Source of the DNA: Ricordea florida
Lineage: Eukaryota > Cnidaria > Anthozoa > Corallimorpharia > Ricordeidae
DNA: 64,000 nt
Direction of reading: 5' to 3'
NCBI GenBank assembly: GCA_949710005.1
Contig: OX453286.1
Location: 13,491,742 to 13,555,741, forward strand
Shown: positions 46,641 to 58,032 of the stretch, in pieces
How positions within the stretch are numbered: the stretch's first letter is position 1
Layout of the letters: each line of letters begins with the position of its first letter
Translations under genes and position numbers: made by a program
Notes under the pieces: generated by a model
What the model saw: the letters and a program-made list of their open reading frames with translations, nothing else
Databases searched by the model: none
Told to the model about the DNA's origin: nothing

Positions 46641-49390
46641 ATTTAGTCTCTTATCTTTGCAGGCACCCTTAGTTTACTTGTAAGCTTAAATGCTAGGTTG
46701 TAGAGAGAGAGCTAGGAGGCAACCACAATAGTACGATTTTTCCCATTATCTGCCCAACTTCCTACTTCTGTTTCTACACAGATTACTTTACTAAGAAGTC
46801 TATCACATTGTTGATTTTCATGTCTTAAACTGCAAATACTACTATTTCCATTAAGCGCGTATTAGAAACCATTTTTCACTTTAGCAATAAAATGTTTTGC
46901 CGAACAAATCGTAAATTAAATGCATTTCCGCAAAAAGAAATAACGTAGCTGCTATTTCTTGTGCGTGAAACTTGCTACTTCTGTTAACACACAAAGGCTG
47001 AAATTCAATGACTTTTGTAGAAAGTCTTTTACATTGTTGGTTTTGGATGGTTGAAACTCCGAATGACATTTCTTGTATTGGGCCTATTTCAGAAAGCATG
47101 TTCCCAGCTAGCTGTATATAAAATAAAATGTTGCAGGACAAATCGTGAAAGGGACACATTTCCGTGTAGCGCATTAACGTAGCTGCTATTTGGTGTGTGT
47201 TGAACTTGTTACTACTCGTTTCACACAATTGGTGACATTCTATGACTTTTGTAGAAAGTCTTTCACATTGTTGCTTTATATTGTTGAAACTCTGAATGAC
47301 ACTATTAGCATTGGGCATATTTCAGAAACCATGTTTCTAGCTTAATCGGGAGAAATAAAATGTTTCCAGGCAAATATTACGCATCTCCGTGCAGCGCAAT
47401 AACGTAGCTGGTATTTGTTGTGTGTTGAATTTGCTTCTTCTCTTTCCACAGAAATGGTGACATTCTATGTCTTTTGTAGAAAGTCTTTTACATTGTAGGT
47501 TTTGGATGGTTGAAACTACGAATGACATTATTTGCATTGATCACTTTAATGAATTCATGTTTTCAGCTTAAAATCATTTAAATAAAATGTTGCTGGGCAA
47601 ATAAGAAAAGGGACGTATTTCCGTGAAGGGCAATAACGTAGCTCCTATTTGTTGTGATTTCAACTAATTTGTTGTGTGTTTAACTTGCTACTTATTTTTT
47701 CACACAAAGGGTGACATTCTATGACTTTTCTAGAAAGTCTTTAACATCGCTGCTTGTGAATGGTTGAGACTTCGAGATACATTACTTGAATTGTGCACTT
47801 TTCAGAATTTATGTTTTATCCTTAATATTACAGTAATATAATGTTGCAGGTTAAATTGTGACAGGGACCCATTACCGTGCAGCACATTAACTTAGCTGTT
47901 ACTACTTTTGCGTGCAGCGTTGCTACTTCAGTCTCCACTCAAATGTTGAATGAGAAATCGTGAAGGGGCTCATTTCCGTACAGCGCAATAACCTAGCTGC
48001 TATTTTTTGTTTGTGCAACTTGCTACTTCTGTCTCCACACACAAGGCGACATGTTACCACTTTGTAAGAAATTTTATTAAATTGTTAGTTTTTGATATCT
48101 TATGCTGCAAAGGACAGTATTGGCATTAAGTGGTTTTCAGAAACCATTGTTTAGATAAGTATCACGGAAATAAAATGTGTGCCTGAAAAACCGTATAGAG
48201 GAAGCATTTCCGCCCGGCGTAATAACATAGCTGCTATTTGTTGTTCGAACAACTTGCTACTTCTGTTTCCACACAAAGGCTGACATTCCATGACTTTTGT
48301 AGGAAGTCTTTTACGTTGTTGGTTTTGGCTAATTGAAACTCTGAATGACATTGTTTTACATTGGGCACTTTTTAGAAACGATGTTTCCAGCTTAATATTA
48401 CAGAAATATAATGTTGTCCGGCTAATACTAGAACGGACGCATTTCCGTGCCGTACACTAGCTATTTGTTGTGTGTTTAACTTGTTACTTGTCTTTTCACA
48501 CAAAGGCTGACATTCTATGACTTTTGTAGAAAGTCTCTTACATTGTTGATTTTGAAAAGTTGAAACTCAGAATGACATTACTTGCATTGATCACTTTCAA
48601 AAATTCATGTTTTCAGCTTAATATCACAGAAATATTAATGTTGCACGACAAATCGCAAAGGGGACGTATTTCGGTAAAGCGCAATAACGTGGTTGCTGTT
48701 TGTTGTGTGTGCAACTTGTTACTTCTGTTTCCATTCAAAGTGTGAAATTGTATGACTTTTGTAATAAGTCTTTTACATTGTTGGTTTTGCATAGTTGAAA
48801 ATCCGAATGACACAATTTGCAATAATCTCTTGTCAGAATTCGTGTTAATAAAATGTTACAGGACAAGTCGTGAAGGGAACGCATTTCCGTCTAGCGCAAT
48901 AACGTAGCTGCTATTTGTTGTGCGTCTTGCTTGTTACTTCTCTTTCCACACAAAGGGTGACATTGTACCAGTCTACTAGAAACTCTATCACATTGTTAGT
49001 TTTGGACGTGTTTTACTGAGCGCTTCTCAGAATATCGTAAAGGGGAAGCTTTTCCGCACAGCGACATAACGTAGCTGCTATTTGTTCTGCGTGCAACCTA
49101 CTAATGCTGTTTTCACACAAATGGTAACATTCTACGAGATTTGGTTGGTTGAAACACTGAATGACATTATTTGCATTGGGCAATTTTCAGAAACTATATT
49201 TTCAGGTTAATATCACAGAAATAAAATATTGCAGGACAAATCGCAAAGGGGACGCATTTCCGTGCAGCGCAATAACGTAGCGCCTCTCGGTTGCGTGTGC
49301 AACATTTTACATGTTTCTACACAAATGGTTACAATCTAGGACTATTGTAGCAAATGTATCATATTGTTGATTTTAGTAGGATTTTACTGC
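46641..49390 (+). repeat. Satellite B array, forward, copy 2
   Basis: About 230-bp units as in copy 1, unit by unit in the same order but with a few units missing or shortened. At 46,640-46,641 it shows the empty TA site of the 1.7-kb element. No gene. Confidence 0.9.
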
Positions 49391-50395
49391 GAATGACATA
49401 GTTTGCTGTATCAAACATCGAAAACTGACAATGGGATAGACTCAAGAAAAGCAGTAGAATGTCACCCTTTGTGTGGAAACAGAAGTAACAAATTTTACAC
49501 ACAGCAAATAGCAGCTACAATATAGAGTTGCACGAAATTGCGTCCCCTTTACGATTTGTTCTGCAACATTTTATTTTTGTAAGATTAAATTACAAACCAG
49601 ATTTCTAGAAAAGTGGTAGAATGTCGCCATTTGTGTGGAAACAGAAGTAACTAGTTGCACACACAACAAACAGCACCTACGTTATTGAGTTGCACGAAAA
49701 TGCGTCGCGCTTACGATTTGTTTTGCGACAATTTATTTTATGAAGATTGTATTAAAAACAACGTTTTTAAGAAGTGCACAATATAAAAATGTCATTCGCA
49801 GTTTAAACTATCAGAAAGCAACAATGTGAAAGACCTTCTACAAAAGCCATAGAATGTCACCCTTTGTTTGAAAACAGAAATGAAAACGGAAATGCGTCCC
49901 CTTTACGATTTCTTTGCAACATTTTATTTCTGTAATATTAAATTGAAAACAAGGTTTCTAAGAAGTGCTAAATGCAAATAATGCCATTTGCAGTATAGAA
50001 TATCGAAAACTAACGATGTCATAGTCTTTCTAGAAAACTGGTAGAATGTTACCTTATGTGTGGAAACAGAAGTACCAAGTTGCAGACGCAACAAATAGCA
50101 GCTCTCTTATTGAGCTGTAGGAAATGCGTTCCCTTTGCAACTTCTCCTGTAACATTTCTATATATATATTTCATTTATATTTAATCAAATCCAAGGTTTC
50201 TGAGAAGTGCTTACTACAAATAATGTCATTGGCAGTACAAAACTACCAAAACCAATAATGTGATAAACTTTCTACGAAAGTCATAGAATGTTACCCTTTG
50301 TTTGATAACAGAAGTTGCAAATTGCACACGCAACAAATAGCAACTATGCTATTGCGCGGCACGAAAAAGCTTCTTTTCTATGATTTGTCTATTTC
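49391..50395 (-). repeat. Satellite B array, inverted, copy 2
   Basis: Strand switch at the same place in the unit as at 30,820, so the inversion predates the duplication of the large unit. About four inverted units. Confidence 0.9.
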
Positions 50396-50577
50396 TTTGA
50401 TTTATCTATGTATTTACTTGATTAGCAGATGTATTTACCTAATTGGTTGATTGCTTTTACCTGGGTAAGTATTTACTTCATACGCCTATCTATTTACCTA
50501 ATTCGCCTAATTGCTTTACTGATTTAGCAGATGCGTTTAACTGATTAACAGATGTATTTTCATAATTAGCCAATGTA
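50396..50577. repeat. Satellite A, truncated end of copy 2
   Basis: Matches 31,811-31,995 and stops at ATAATTAGCCAATGTA, where the second Harbinger begins. Confidence 0.85.
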
Positions 50578-51269
50578 AAAAGAAGTCAACAAAACTTTTG
50601 GGCATTGAATGTTGTTACTTACCCTTCATCCTCTATTGTTGGGAAAGCAAGCCAAGAATTAAGACTCACATACTGTTGTGTTATTTTAATACCAAGGAGT
50701 AGGTCTGTCAGATTATTTTTTTACAGCTAGGTAAAAAAATAAGGATCACCTAGCTATAAAAATCCTGTCAGCCCCACTGCTCGAGGACCAGACCACATAA
50801 TGACTTTAAACCAACAAGAGAACAAAATGTTTATTTTGAACTATCATTTAAAAAAAGTACCCTTCAAGGCTTGGTGGGCTGAGATAAAAAACTTAGATGT
50901 CTGGTTTCCATACAGACAGGTGAGAGCATTCCTGAGAAGAACAGAAACAACATACATTTTCTCCACACTACTTAGCATTAGCTTCAAATTTTTTTTAAAG
51001 TCCATGAACTTAAAGGAGGTTACAACATCGCCAAACAGCTACTCTACAGAAGTCCTGACGGTGCTCATTGCAGCATTATATTGTTCCATCTGATGAGTGA
51101 GAACACCAAACTTGAATGGACCTTGCAGGTGGATTCTTAATGGATATGCACGATCTCCGTAGAGACAGAGGGGCTGGCCTGCAGGACTAAAGGCAAAGTG
51201 CTCAAGGCTGTCCACCAACTTTGAGTCAGCCAACATACCAGCGTCATGTCTCTTCCCCTCTAAAGACAT

Positions 51270-53531
51270 AAAAAAAGATTTTGAAAGAGGATCATATAAA
51301 AAAATACATGAATTTTCTAATCATTTTAAACTATAAATACGACTCCCGCAAAACCTCGCGAAGATAGTTTTTAAAGGACTCCTAATTGTTTTTCCTACGA
51401 GGGATGAAACCCCAATTTATGTATTTACTTATTATTATATTATTTTTATATTTTGTACTTTCTCATTTTTTGCAATTATTATCATGATTATTATGATTGT
51501 ATCATTATCATTTTTAATATTACTACTGGTATTGATATTATTATTAGTATTGTTATTTTTTATATTTAACATAATATGTCCTAATCTGGGAAAAGGTATT
51601 GTTCCTCTATTACTACAAGCAATTCCGTTTTTCCTGAATAGGGTTTGTCTCATATGAAGTAAAAATTACTCAACTCTGAACAATACCATTTCTTCTTTTA
51701 AGCTTAGAATCTAGTCATGGTTGTCACAGCCATAAGATCTTTAAATTCCCTGACTTTTTCCCTTACCAAAAAAATTAGAAAAGTCACAAATTAGTCCTGG
51801 TAATGACCTCCAAACTCCTGACCTGTCTGACCTGTGGCAATCATGCTAGTGCAGTCATTATCATCATTATAATTATGTCCATACAGTTAGGGTGGAAAAT
51901 CATAGGGCATTTAGGAAACTTCAAAGACTTGCTATTACATACAGCACCCTGGCAATGAATATATAAAAAAAATCGCTAAAACATTTAGCATTACAAACTT
52001 TAGTTTCGCCCTTATAGAGTTTTTCCAATGCAAAAGGTCAACTGTATATTATGGTTGTTATTAAATATTTGTATTTGACATCATAAAAATGAATTAAACA
52101 GCATTAAGGAAAAAGGTTAAGATGTTGCCTAATTTTGCAAAGTAGGGCTTAAATGAACTTTTCATTTGTGGGAAAAGGATGGATGCTAAGAGAGTAATTC
52201 CCAGGGATACATGGAACTAAAAGGTAAAAACCCATTTTGAAATGGCTCAATGGAACTAGTTTGTCCCAACAAACTTTTTGATTGCGCAATACATATATGT
52301 AGGTAATGACATTAACTGACGATCGCAGTAGCTTATATGCAGCAAAGAAATAGAGCAAAGAGAAATACTACTCAGAAGTCAGTAGTAACATCTGCTTTAT
52401 TTACAAATAATTGCATTGATCAGTGATAATTTTGCAGAACCAGTCACTTATTGTTTGGTATCTTTTCTGTTGAAAATACTGAACATAACTGCTACATCAA
52501 ACAAATCTACAATATATTTCACTGTTGCAATGATATCAGATCACATAATTATAAATACTTGCTATCACAACTGCAATCTCTGTATTGGGAATTTCTTTCA
52601 AATGGAAGGCAATCGTTTCACTACGAAAAATACCTACTTACATTCTCATTGCAGTATTAATACTACGTGACTGTCATCTTTCATTTCTTTGCGGTTGGTT
52701 TCTGTTTCCCCTTTCCTGGCACGTTTTTCACGACGATATGGTAATCTGTTATGTCGTTCGTCTTCTGATTCTGTCTGCATGCTGGAAGTCGTTCCTACTC
52801 GGTTTCCGTTCTAAGTCATTTTGCTAAATTTTGTTCGCCAATTTCGTTATGTAATCGCTCGCTCATGTCCCGTATACCTAAAACGAGTCTTTGTTTCTAT
52901 CGATAACAACTTCAATTTCCAATCTAACTTGATGAAAACTTGATGGTATTCCTGGTCCTTTTCCTTGCTGATTCCTTTGCTTTTTTGAGCAAGCAGTTGT
53001 TGTCTTAGCTGCGATTTCTCTTGTTATCGTGTCTACCGTCGTTTCTGAATCTCTGCTTTGAGTCGCCGCTTCCCGTGTGCCAATTTTTTGCGGCATTCAA
53101 ACTTACTCGACGACGATCTCTCGCCATTCTTTCTTGTATATGTAGGAGATCTTCTTGCTTTGATGTATTTCCAAGACGAGTGAAATCGGTTTCCACAAAA
53201 TTCACATTATTTTCAAAACATCATTCAAGAAATTCCTAATGGCGGAATTTCACATGGAGTAATGTTGCCAGGTAACCTGGCCTGCGAACGAACACCTTTA
53301 ATATATATATATATATATATATGCATATATAAAAACTCACGGCTCGATTTACTCGGGCTTGCGAGCCACGTGGTCTGATCGAAAGCGACACGATTGGTAA
53401 CCTCGCTTCGCGAGGAATTACAAATTGTAACTAAAACCGATTAATAGAATTAAATTATATAGTTGATAGTGCAATTGATAAATGAAAGAATTAATTATAC
53501 TGATAAACAGGATTCCAAATAGTAGGTTAAA

Positions 53532-53569
<38 letters not shown>

Positions 53570-53671
53570 GCAACTTTTAAAAATCAGTTTTTCCTAAACA
53601 GACTGAAACCGGACATAAATAGGTGATGTATAGAGAGACAGCCGGTAAGTATATATATTTTTTTCCCTTAC
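51270..53671. other. Expanded intron of the second Harbinger
   Basis: 2.4 kb where the intact copy has 0.5 kb. Mostly AT-rich sequence with nothing recognisable. It includes (TA)n at about 53,302-53,321 and (ATT)n at about 53,534-53,569. Probably contains at least one further insertion, whose limits I could not find. Confidence 0.5.
52878..53205 (-). pseudogene. Possible exon remnant within the intron
   Basis: Minus-strand reading NFVETDFTRLGNTSKQEDLL, then HIQERMARDRRR, followed by a good donor (CGA|GTAAGT) near 53,107. An overlapping frame continues TREAATQSRDSETTVDTITR and EIAAKTTTACSKKQRNQQ to 52,878. Charged, helical composition suggests past coding. No family recognised and the frames do not join. 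Confidence 0.25.
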
Positions 53672-54645
53672 CAACTGGGCCATAAAGCTTTCCAATTAGA
53701 CCATTAGGTAGTGCAACGCTTTGAAACTTTAAGGCATGCACTCTTTTGTGGCCATTGTAAACTGTGCGCTGGTTTGCTCTTGGACGTGTTATAGGCCGAA
53801 CAGTTCCATCAATGAATCCAAAGCAATTTGCTAAAGGAGAACCCTTGGATGCAATTGCATCGACGTACGTCTCAAGTTTGACTGGACTTAAAATGTTGTG
53901 GTTCCATCGTGTAACCCTGTGGGCATGATAATTGTATACGTGGTCCAACAGCTGGTTTGTCACAATGCTGAGAATTGGTGCTGGTTTAGCAAACCTTTGT
54001 ATCATATCTCCATATCTACATGGATAGGACAACCGCTTAAAAGAATACAGAGACCCTCGACAACGTCACAAATAGATCTAAACAAGAACAACAACAATTT
54101 CTTACTGTCAATATAAATAAGCTTTTATTTGACACAAATACAAATAAGTAAGTTATCATGTTCATCGCTTCAGTTCTTGAGAAAGAGCGTGGAATAAAAA
54201 CACTTCCAACTTTGCTTGTTTTTAAAATAGTTACCTTTGTTCGCATTCGATGATGGCAGGATTTGAAGGACATCCGAAAGAGCCACTTTATCTCTCTTTC
54301 TAAATCTAAATTCAGCCAAGCACTCAGATTCTTCGAGTTCTTCAAGGTCAAAATCAGGGTAACTGTGGTAGGGAAAATCTGGGTTTCTCGAAAAATATTG
54401 CTCATACAGTAACATGAATTCTTCATCATCAATCACACCATCATTTTGCATGAGGAGAAGAAGAGTCTGCGTATCTCTAAACGACGACATATTCGAACGA
54501 GATGTTTCAGGCGGCGTCATTTGGAACATTTGCTTAAGTTTTTATTTTTCCCGCCGAGAACGAAACCCGCTACCCAGTCTTTTACAGACATGACGTCATA
54601 ATTCCGTCGTCGTCGTCTCTTTCGTCGGCAATGCTTAAGCTCTCT

Positions 54646-54656
54646 AATAATTAGCA
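54646..54656. repeat. Satellite A scrap between Harbinger and the viral segment
   Basis: AATAATTAGCA resembles the satellite phrase and the 50,570 junction (ATAATTAGC). It may be the remains of the Harbinger target or of the site into which the viral segment joined. Confidence 0.35.
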
Positions 54657-55153
54657 GAAACGACGTCGCCTGGATTTGTTACGAAAACTGGGAAAAGAAC
54701 TGTCGGGCCGCACCTAGAATACCCTTGGCAAACGCACGCGACTACGCCTGCTTGGTCGAGTGTCCGTTGGATTCGTGTCCGTGCAACGTGTTGGCAATCA
54801 GACTCTGCAGGGCCATAGACTCGAGGAAAGCGGTGGTGTCTCTGTGCGGGTTGGACGCCTCGGGTGACGCGAAGCTGAAGAGCGTTTTCTTTTGTTCGAC
54901 CGAAAGCGGTCCGCCTTGCCCGAACGGTAGCAAACCGGTCAAATTGAACTATCTTGGCAGAAAAGCTCTCGCACTCGATTATCGGTATCGCACAGGAGCC
55001 CTGTGGTTAAGCGCATTGCCAGTCGCGCGTCCTTTGCACCGCGGCGAATGCGTGTGCCTGGAAGGTTGCGAAAAACGAAGACTACCGCGTTTGCGATGCA
55101 ACGTCGAGTCCCCGTACATGGACACTCTAACGGAGTGCTTGAGGAAGGATTAA
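54657..55153 (+). CDS. Unrecognised viral-segment ORF, N-terminus missing
   Basis: The frame is open from the left edge of the segment (AWICYENWEKNCRAAP ...) with no ATG before the edge, and ends at TAA 55,151-55,153. Cys-rich: ACLVECPLDSCPCN, FFCSTESGPPC, GECVCLEGCEK, which may bind metal. About 165 residues remain. No homology recognised. Coding is supported by length, composition and lack of stops in GC-rich DNA; the lost start fits truncation at integration. Confidence 0.5.
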
Positions 55154-55458
55154 ATCGACCGCGACATAGGCGACGCCATCGTTTTCGTACATCACGTAGC
55201 GGGAGTGCAATGTAAAAAGACCTCAAAACCGCTCTCTTACTGCAACAGTACCGCAACGGGCACCGGCATCGACAAAAAAAGTTAACGCGAAGTTTTTTTT
55301 GGCCAAGTCGCATACAATGTCATCTCACCTACAAGGGTAGCAAACGACAAAACACAAAACCGTTCTCGCGGAAAGATTTTTTTTGGAGTTTTCGTCGTTG
55401 ACGCTGCCCGTTTTAGTTTGTTTGTTTCTTCTTTTCTTTTTATTTTTGCGTCCCTTTC
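55154..55458. other. Spacer in the viral segment
   Basis: Ends with a T-rich stretch (55,410-55,446) containing TTTATT at 55,439-55,444, which is an AATAAA on minus and could serve the polymerase-like gene. No convincing ORF. Confidence 0.4.
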
Positions 55459-55605
55459 ATGGAGTGGCTGTTGTGCACGGTCACTCTTCCCGATGACTTT
55501 GAGGTCGATATGCCGCCGCCAGGGCCACCACCACCGTTAATGCCGGGTATACGTGACCACAAACGGGAGAAAGCGCGACTGAGAACCCGCGACGCAAACC
55601 TATGA
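55459..55605 (+). CDS. Small proline-rich ORF, viral segment
   Basis: ATG at 55,459 opens 48 codons (MEWLLCTVTLPDDFEVDMPP, then a Pro run, then a basic end KREKARLRTRDANL). It ends 52 bases before the stop of the opposing polymerase-like gene, so the two would be convergent. It is too short to be sure of; composition and start context make it worth keeping. Confidence 0.3.
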   Translation: MEWLLCTVTLPDDFEVDMPPPGPPPPLMPGIRDHKREKARLRTRDANL

Positions 55606-55657
55606 TTGTAGGCCGCGTTTCAAGAAATTCGGTTGACGCTAGCACCTTACAACGCTT

Positions 55658-56876
55658 TCAACCTTTCAACCCTTGTTTCTCCAGCGCTTTCGATTCTTCC
55701 GGCGAGTACCAAGTGTTCTTGCCGGCGTTCAGCAGACAAGCGAGCGCCGGATTTATGCTGACAAAGTCGAAGATCGCAAACGGTCCGTCGGCCACGTAAT
55801 GAGGCAGCCAAGGAAGGACGTGACCTCCGCGGTAACCGGCGCTTTTCTCCACGCGCACCCTGCACACGGTGTTCAAACGACCGTTAAAGGACGCCATGGC
55901 CGCAGCGTACCGCCATTTGGCCGACAAAGGAAGGACATTTTTTTTCGTTGTTGCTCCTTCTTGCCAGCAGCGCAGCAGAAATCGCGCCCTGTCTTCTTCG
56001 CTCTCCGAGAGGCGAGACCAACGTACCCCAGCCTCGAAAACGGGGACGCCGAGGCCGCACTTGAATTTTGTCTTGCCGACCCGGGAGGGCCATCGATCCC
56101 ACACGGAAAATACTGCGTCAAAGTCGCGATTCAAGAACTCCTTGAGTTTTGGCATTGCCGTGCCGGCATCGCGAACGACGATAGCCTTGGATTCGTTTCT
56201 TCCTGCTAACCGAACGAACTCCGCGGCGTCTGCGAATTCGAAAGTCCGGGCGCTTTCGACTTGAGCTACCAACAGCCTTCCCTCCGCGTCGACGTCCAGT
56301 CGCAGGACGGGCACGTTCGGTGTAGGCGCAAACCAGGTCCGTCCTTTCGACCCACCATCGTGTCGCAGAAAGCCATCGCACGGATCCCTTGCGACATCTG
56401 GCAACGAAGCGCGCGCTCGGAATGCCCAGATTGAACAAGAGGTCGATGCACGAGTCTGTAAAGAATCGCGCCTTTCGTTGGACGAGATCTCGAAAAAGCC
56501 GGGAGTAGGCATCCTCGGTGCTCAAACGGATCTGCACCAGGGTTTCGGGGTCGCCTATCCCTTCGTCTACGCGTTTGTCGCAGCCAAAGTCTTTGTCCCC
56601 CACGCGACGTTGACTGTCGCGCAAGAGTCGAGCGGGCTCCTCGTAGTCGTACGCTTTAAGGTAGAGTCGATAAGGCACGGGAGAGAACTGCCACGCGACG
56701 AGATTTTCTTCCTGGTCGAAGCCGGCGACGATCAGGCTGCAGGACGTCCCGTTTTTCTTAGCGGTGTAAGCGGAGTACGAGAACACGGTCAGCTCGTAAT
56801 CGTCTTCTTTCGTGCCGCATCCGCCTTCGAAACACACGCGCCCCCCATTCAAGTCGTCTCGTTGCAACCCGTTCAT
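55658..56876 (-). pseudogene. Family B DNA polymerase-like gene, frameshifted and C-terminally truncated
   Basis: Start taken as ATG at 56,876 (MNGLQRDDLNGG). Two overlapping frames cover it, with the switch at about 56,320-56,345. Order of marks on minus: FFTDSCIDLLFNLGIPSARF (fits the helix-and-strand block before the exonuclease domain), VPVLRLDVDAEG (position of exonuclease motif I, Asp-x-Asp instead of Asp-x-Glu), FSVWDRWPSR (weak motif II), then GYRGGHVLP and FAIFDFVSINPAL. The last matches the spacing of polymerase motif A, D-F-x-S-x-x-P, but with Asn where Tyr is usual. About 185 residues separate exonuclease I from motif A, short for the family, and the frame ends at TGA soon after, so motifs B and C are absent. 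Copying viral DNA is the family role; this copy cannot do so. The assignment rests on motif order only. Confidence 0.5.
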
Positions 56877-57316
56877 GCTCGTCTCGCTTAACACTCGCTT
56901 AAAACATCACACACGCACAAACGCACTAGCGCACACACTAAAAAAAAACAGCAAATGCAAACGAAAACTAGAAATAAACCACGACAACAAAGGTTGGCAC
57001 TTTTTTGTTTATTGGTTAATATCAACAAGCGAGAGGCGCGTGCGATGCTGTCTGCAAACAGTCGCAAACGCCAACTCCGTTGAGTTTCTCCGGCACACTG
57101 CAAGTCGCTTTACGCGCGGGATTGTTGGACATTGCGGGACAGTTGTTACTTAATTCCGCTGTTCTTATTTTGTTTTGCGTTTTATTTTGTTATTTTAGAA
57201 AATTGGGTTTGTTTTTCGATTTTTTTTTGCCGTCGCTTTTGTTCCGTCGCTCGTTGTCGTCTCTTTTGCCATTGGGCGGTTTTGTTGAATGTTATTTTAG
57301 AGGGATCCGCGCACCT
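56877..57316. promoter_or_regulatory. Intergenic region between divergent viral-segment genes
   Basis: Separates the minus gene starting at 56,876 from the plus gene starting at 57,317, so promoters for both should lie here. It holds an A-run (56,939-56,948), AATAAA near 56,971 on plus and TTTATT near 57,017. A hydrophobic translation over 57,140-57,260 exists but is low-complexity F/L and probably not coding. No clear TATA element beyond AT-rich patches. Confidence 0.35.
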
Positions 57317-58029
57317 ATGAAAAACGGAACCGGAGAGAATGAGACGGAACAAGCTCCCTCTCCTTATTATGGAAGCAACGCCAAAATCCAATGCGTAGAT
57401 TTCGTTCCTCCCCCGCCGCTGAGCGTGCCCGCGGAGTTTGAAGAAGAGGTGAAATTCTTGATTCTAGACGTGACGGGCACCGACACCGGCTTCACGCATT
57501 GGATATCGCCGAGCACCACGGACCGCACAATCCTGGAACTTTACACGTTCTTGTACCTTTTGAACATGATATTCGCCCACGCCGATCTTCCGTGCTGCAT
57601 TTTCGCAACGACAAATCAGGCGGGCTGGAATCGACCAGCAGCGAAAAGTCGGGCATATGGAAAAAGTTTCACGACGACGGCATCGCGTCCGTGTACCGGT
57701 CTTACATCAACGACGACGTCAACGCGTTCCAGCAAGACATCCATGAGGTGATTTTCGACTGCTGTTTCGTGGTTCTCGCCAACCGAATGTTCTTGTGCCC
57801 GTCGCTCAAGGATCGCATGGTGACGCACGAAGTGAACAAAGTGGTCACCGAAAGCGAGAAGCTGACGGTGGCGGAGGTTTTCGAGCGCATGGAACGCTAC
57901 GAGACCATGAAGCTGCTAGTCGTCGCTCTGGTTCGCATTTTCGAGTTCGTCGCTTGCTCGTTCGAAGACTACGCCCACCTAAGCGATATGGAAAAGTTAG
58001 CGTTTCACGTCATGGACGAGGAGTTTTGA
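57317..58029 (+). pseudogene. Unrecognised viral-segment gene with one frameshift
   Basis: ATG at 57,317 (MKNGTGENETEQAPSPYYGS) opens a frame containing VPAEFEEEVKFLILDVTG and TILELYTFLYLLNMIFAHAD. At about 57,595-57,610, near the TTTT of GCATTTTCGC, coding character passes to the next frame, which continues KFHDDGIASVYRSYINDDVN, NAFQQDIHEVIFDCCFVVLA and FEDYAHLSDMEKLAFHVMDE to TGA at 58,027-58,029. Expected product about 237 residues, mixed alpha/beta, soluble. I do not recognise it; a structural or regulatory role cannot be told from sequence. The next gene starts 3 bases after its stop. Confidence 0.5.
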
Positions 58030-58032
58030 GCC

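Larger units (their letters stand above)
50844..54490 (-). pseudogene. Harbinger DDE transposase pseudogene
   Basis: Exon-like parts at 54,490-54,235 (MSSFRDTQTLLLLMQNDG), 54,077-53,672 (PCRYGDMIQRF, GFIDGTVRPITRP with the first Asp, ending GPV at donor G|GTAAGG) and 51,259-50,844 (EGKRHDAGML, YGDRAYPL with the second Asp). Breaks: the frame does not carry across 54,235/54,077, a second shift lies near 54,035 in CTTTTAAG, and the Trp after the catalytic Glu (SVEW in the intact copy) is TAG at 51,041-51,039. The gap 54,234-54,078 has GT and AG ends and no counterpart in the intact Harbinger, so it is an extra intron or a small insertion. Same ancestry as 22,233-23,800 but clearly another subfamily. 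Confidence 0.85.
50578..54645 (-). mobile_element. Second Harbinger transposon, decayed and 5'-deleted
   Basis: The right end reads, inverted, AGAGAGCTTAAGCATTGCC, matching the terminus of the first Harbinger (AGGGAGCTTAAGCACGAG). No matching left terminus and no Myb-like gene are visible before 50,845, so the other side has been lost. Near 50,725-50,790 an imperfect stem (CAGCTAGGT / ACCTAGCT) is present. Encodes a broken transposase on minus. Its large intron is filled with other DNA. Confidence 0.75.

Noticed and set aside
51435..51653. Minus ORF rich in Asn and Ile
   Set aside because: Derived from ATT/ATC microsatellite-like DNA in the expanded Harbinger intron.
55673..56264. Two overlapping plus ORFs (178 and 131 codons)
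   Set aside because: Same reasoning: antisense shadows of the minus polymerase-like frame with no matching neighbour or start context.
56478..56891. Plus-strand ORF of 137 codons opposite the polymerase-like gene
   Set aside because: GC-rich antisense frames are often open. The minus frames are longer and carry ordered family motifs; the plus frame has none.
57080..57316. N-terminal hydrophobic extension (F/L-rich) of the frame leading into the gene at 57,317
   Set aside because: Looks like a membrane segment, but it is low-complexity T-rich DNA and starts at a non-conserved ATG. The ATG at 57,317 coincides with the change to GC-rich coding sequence.
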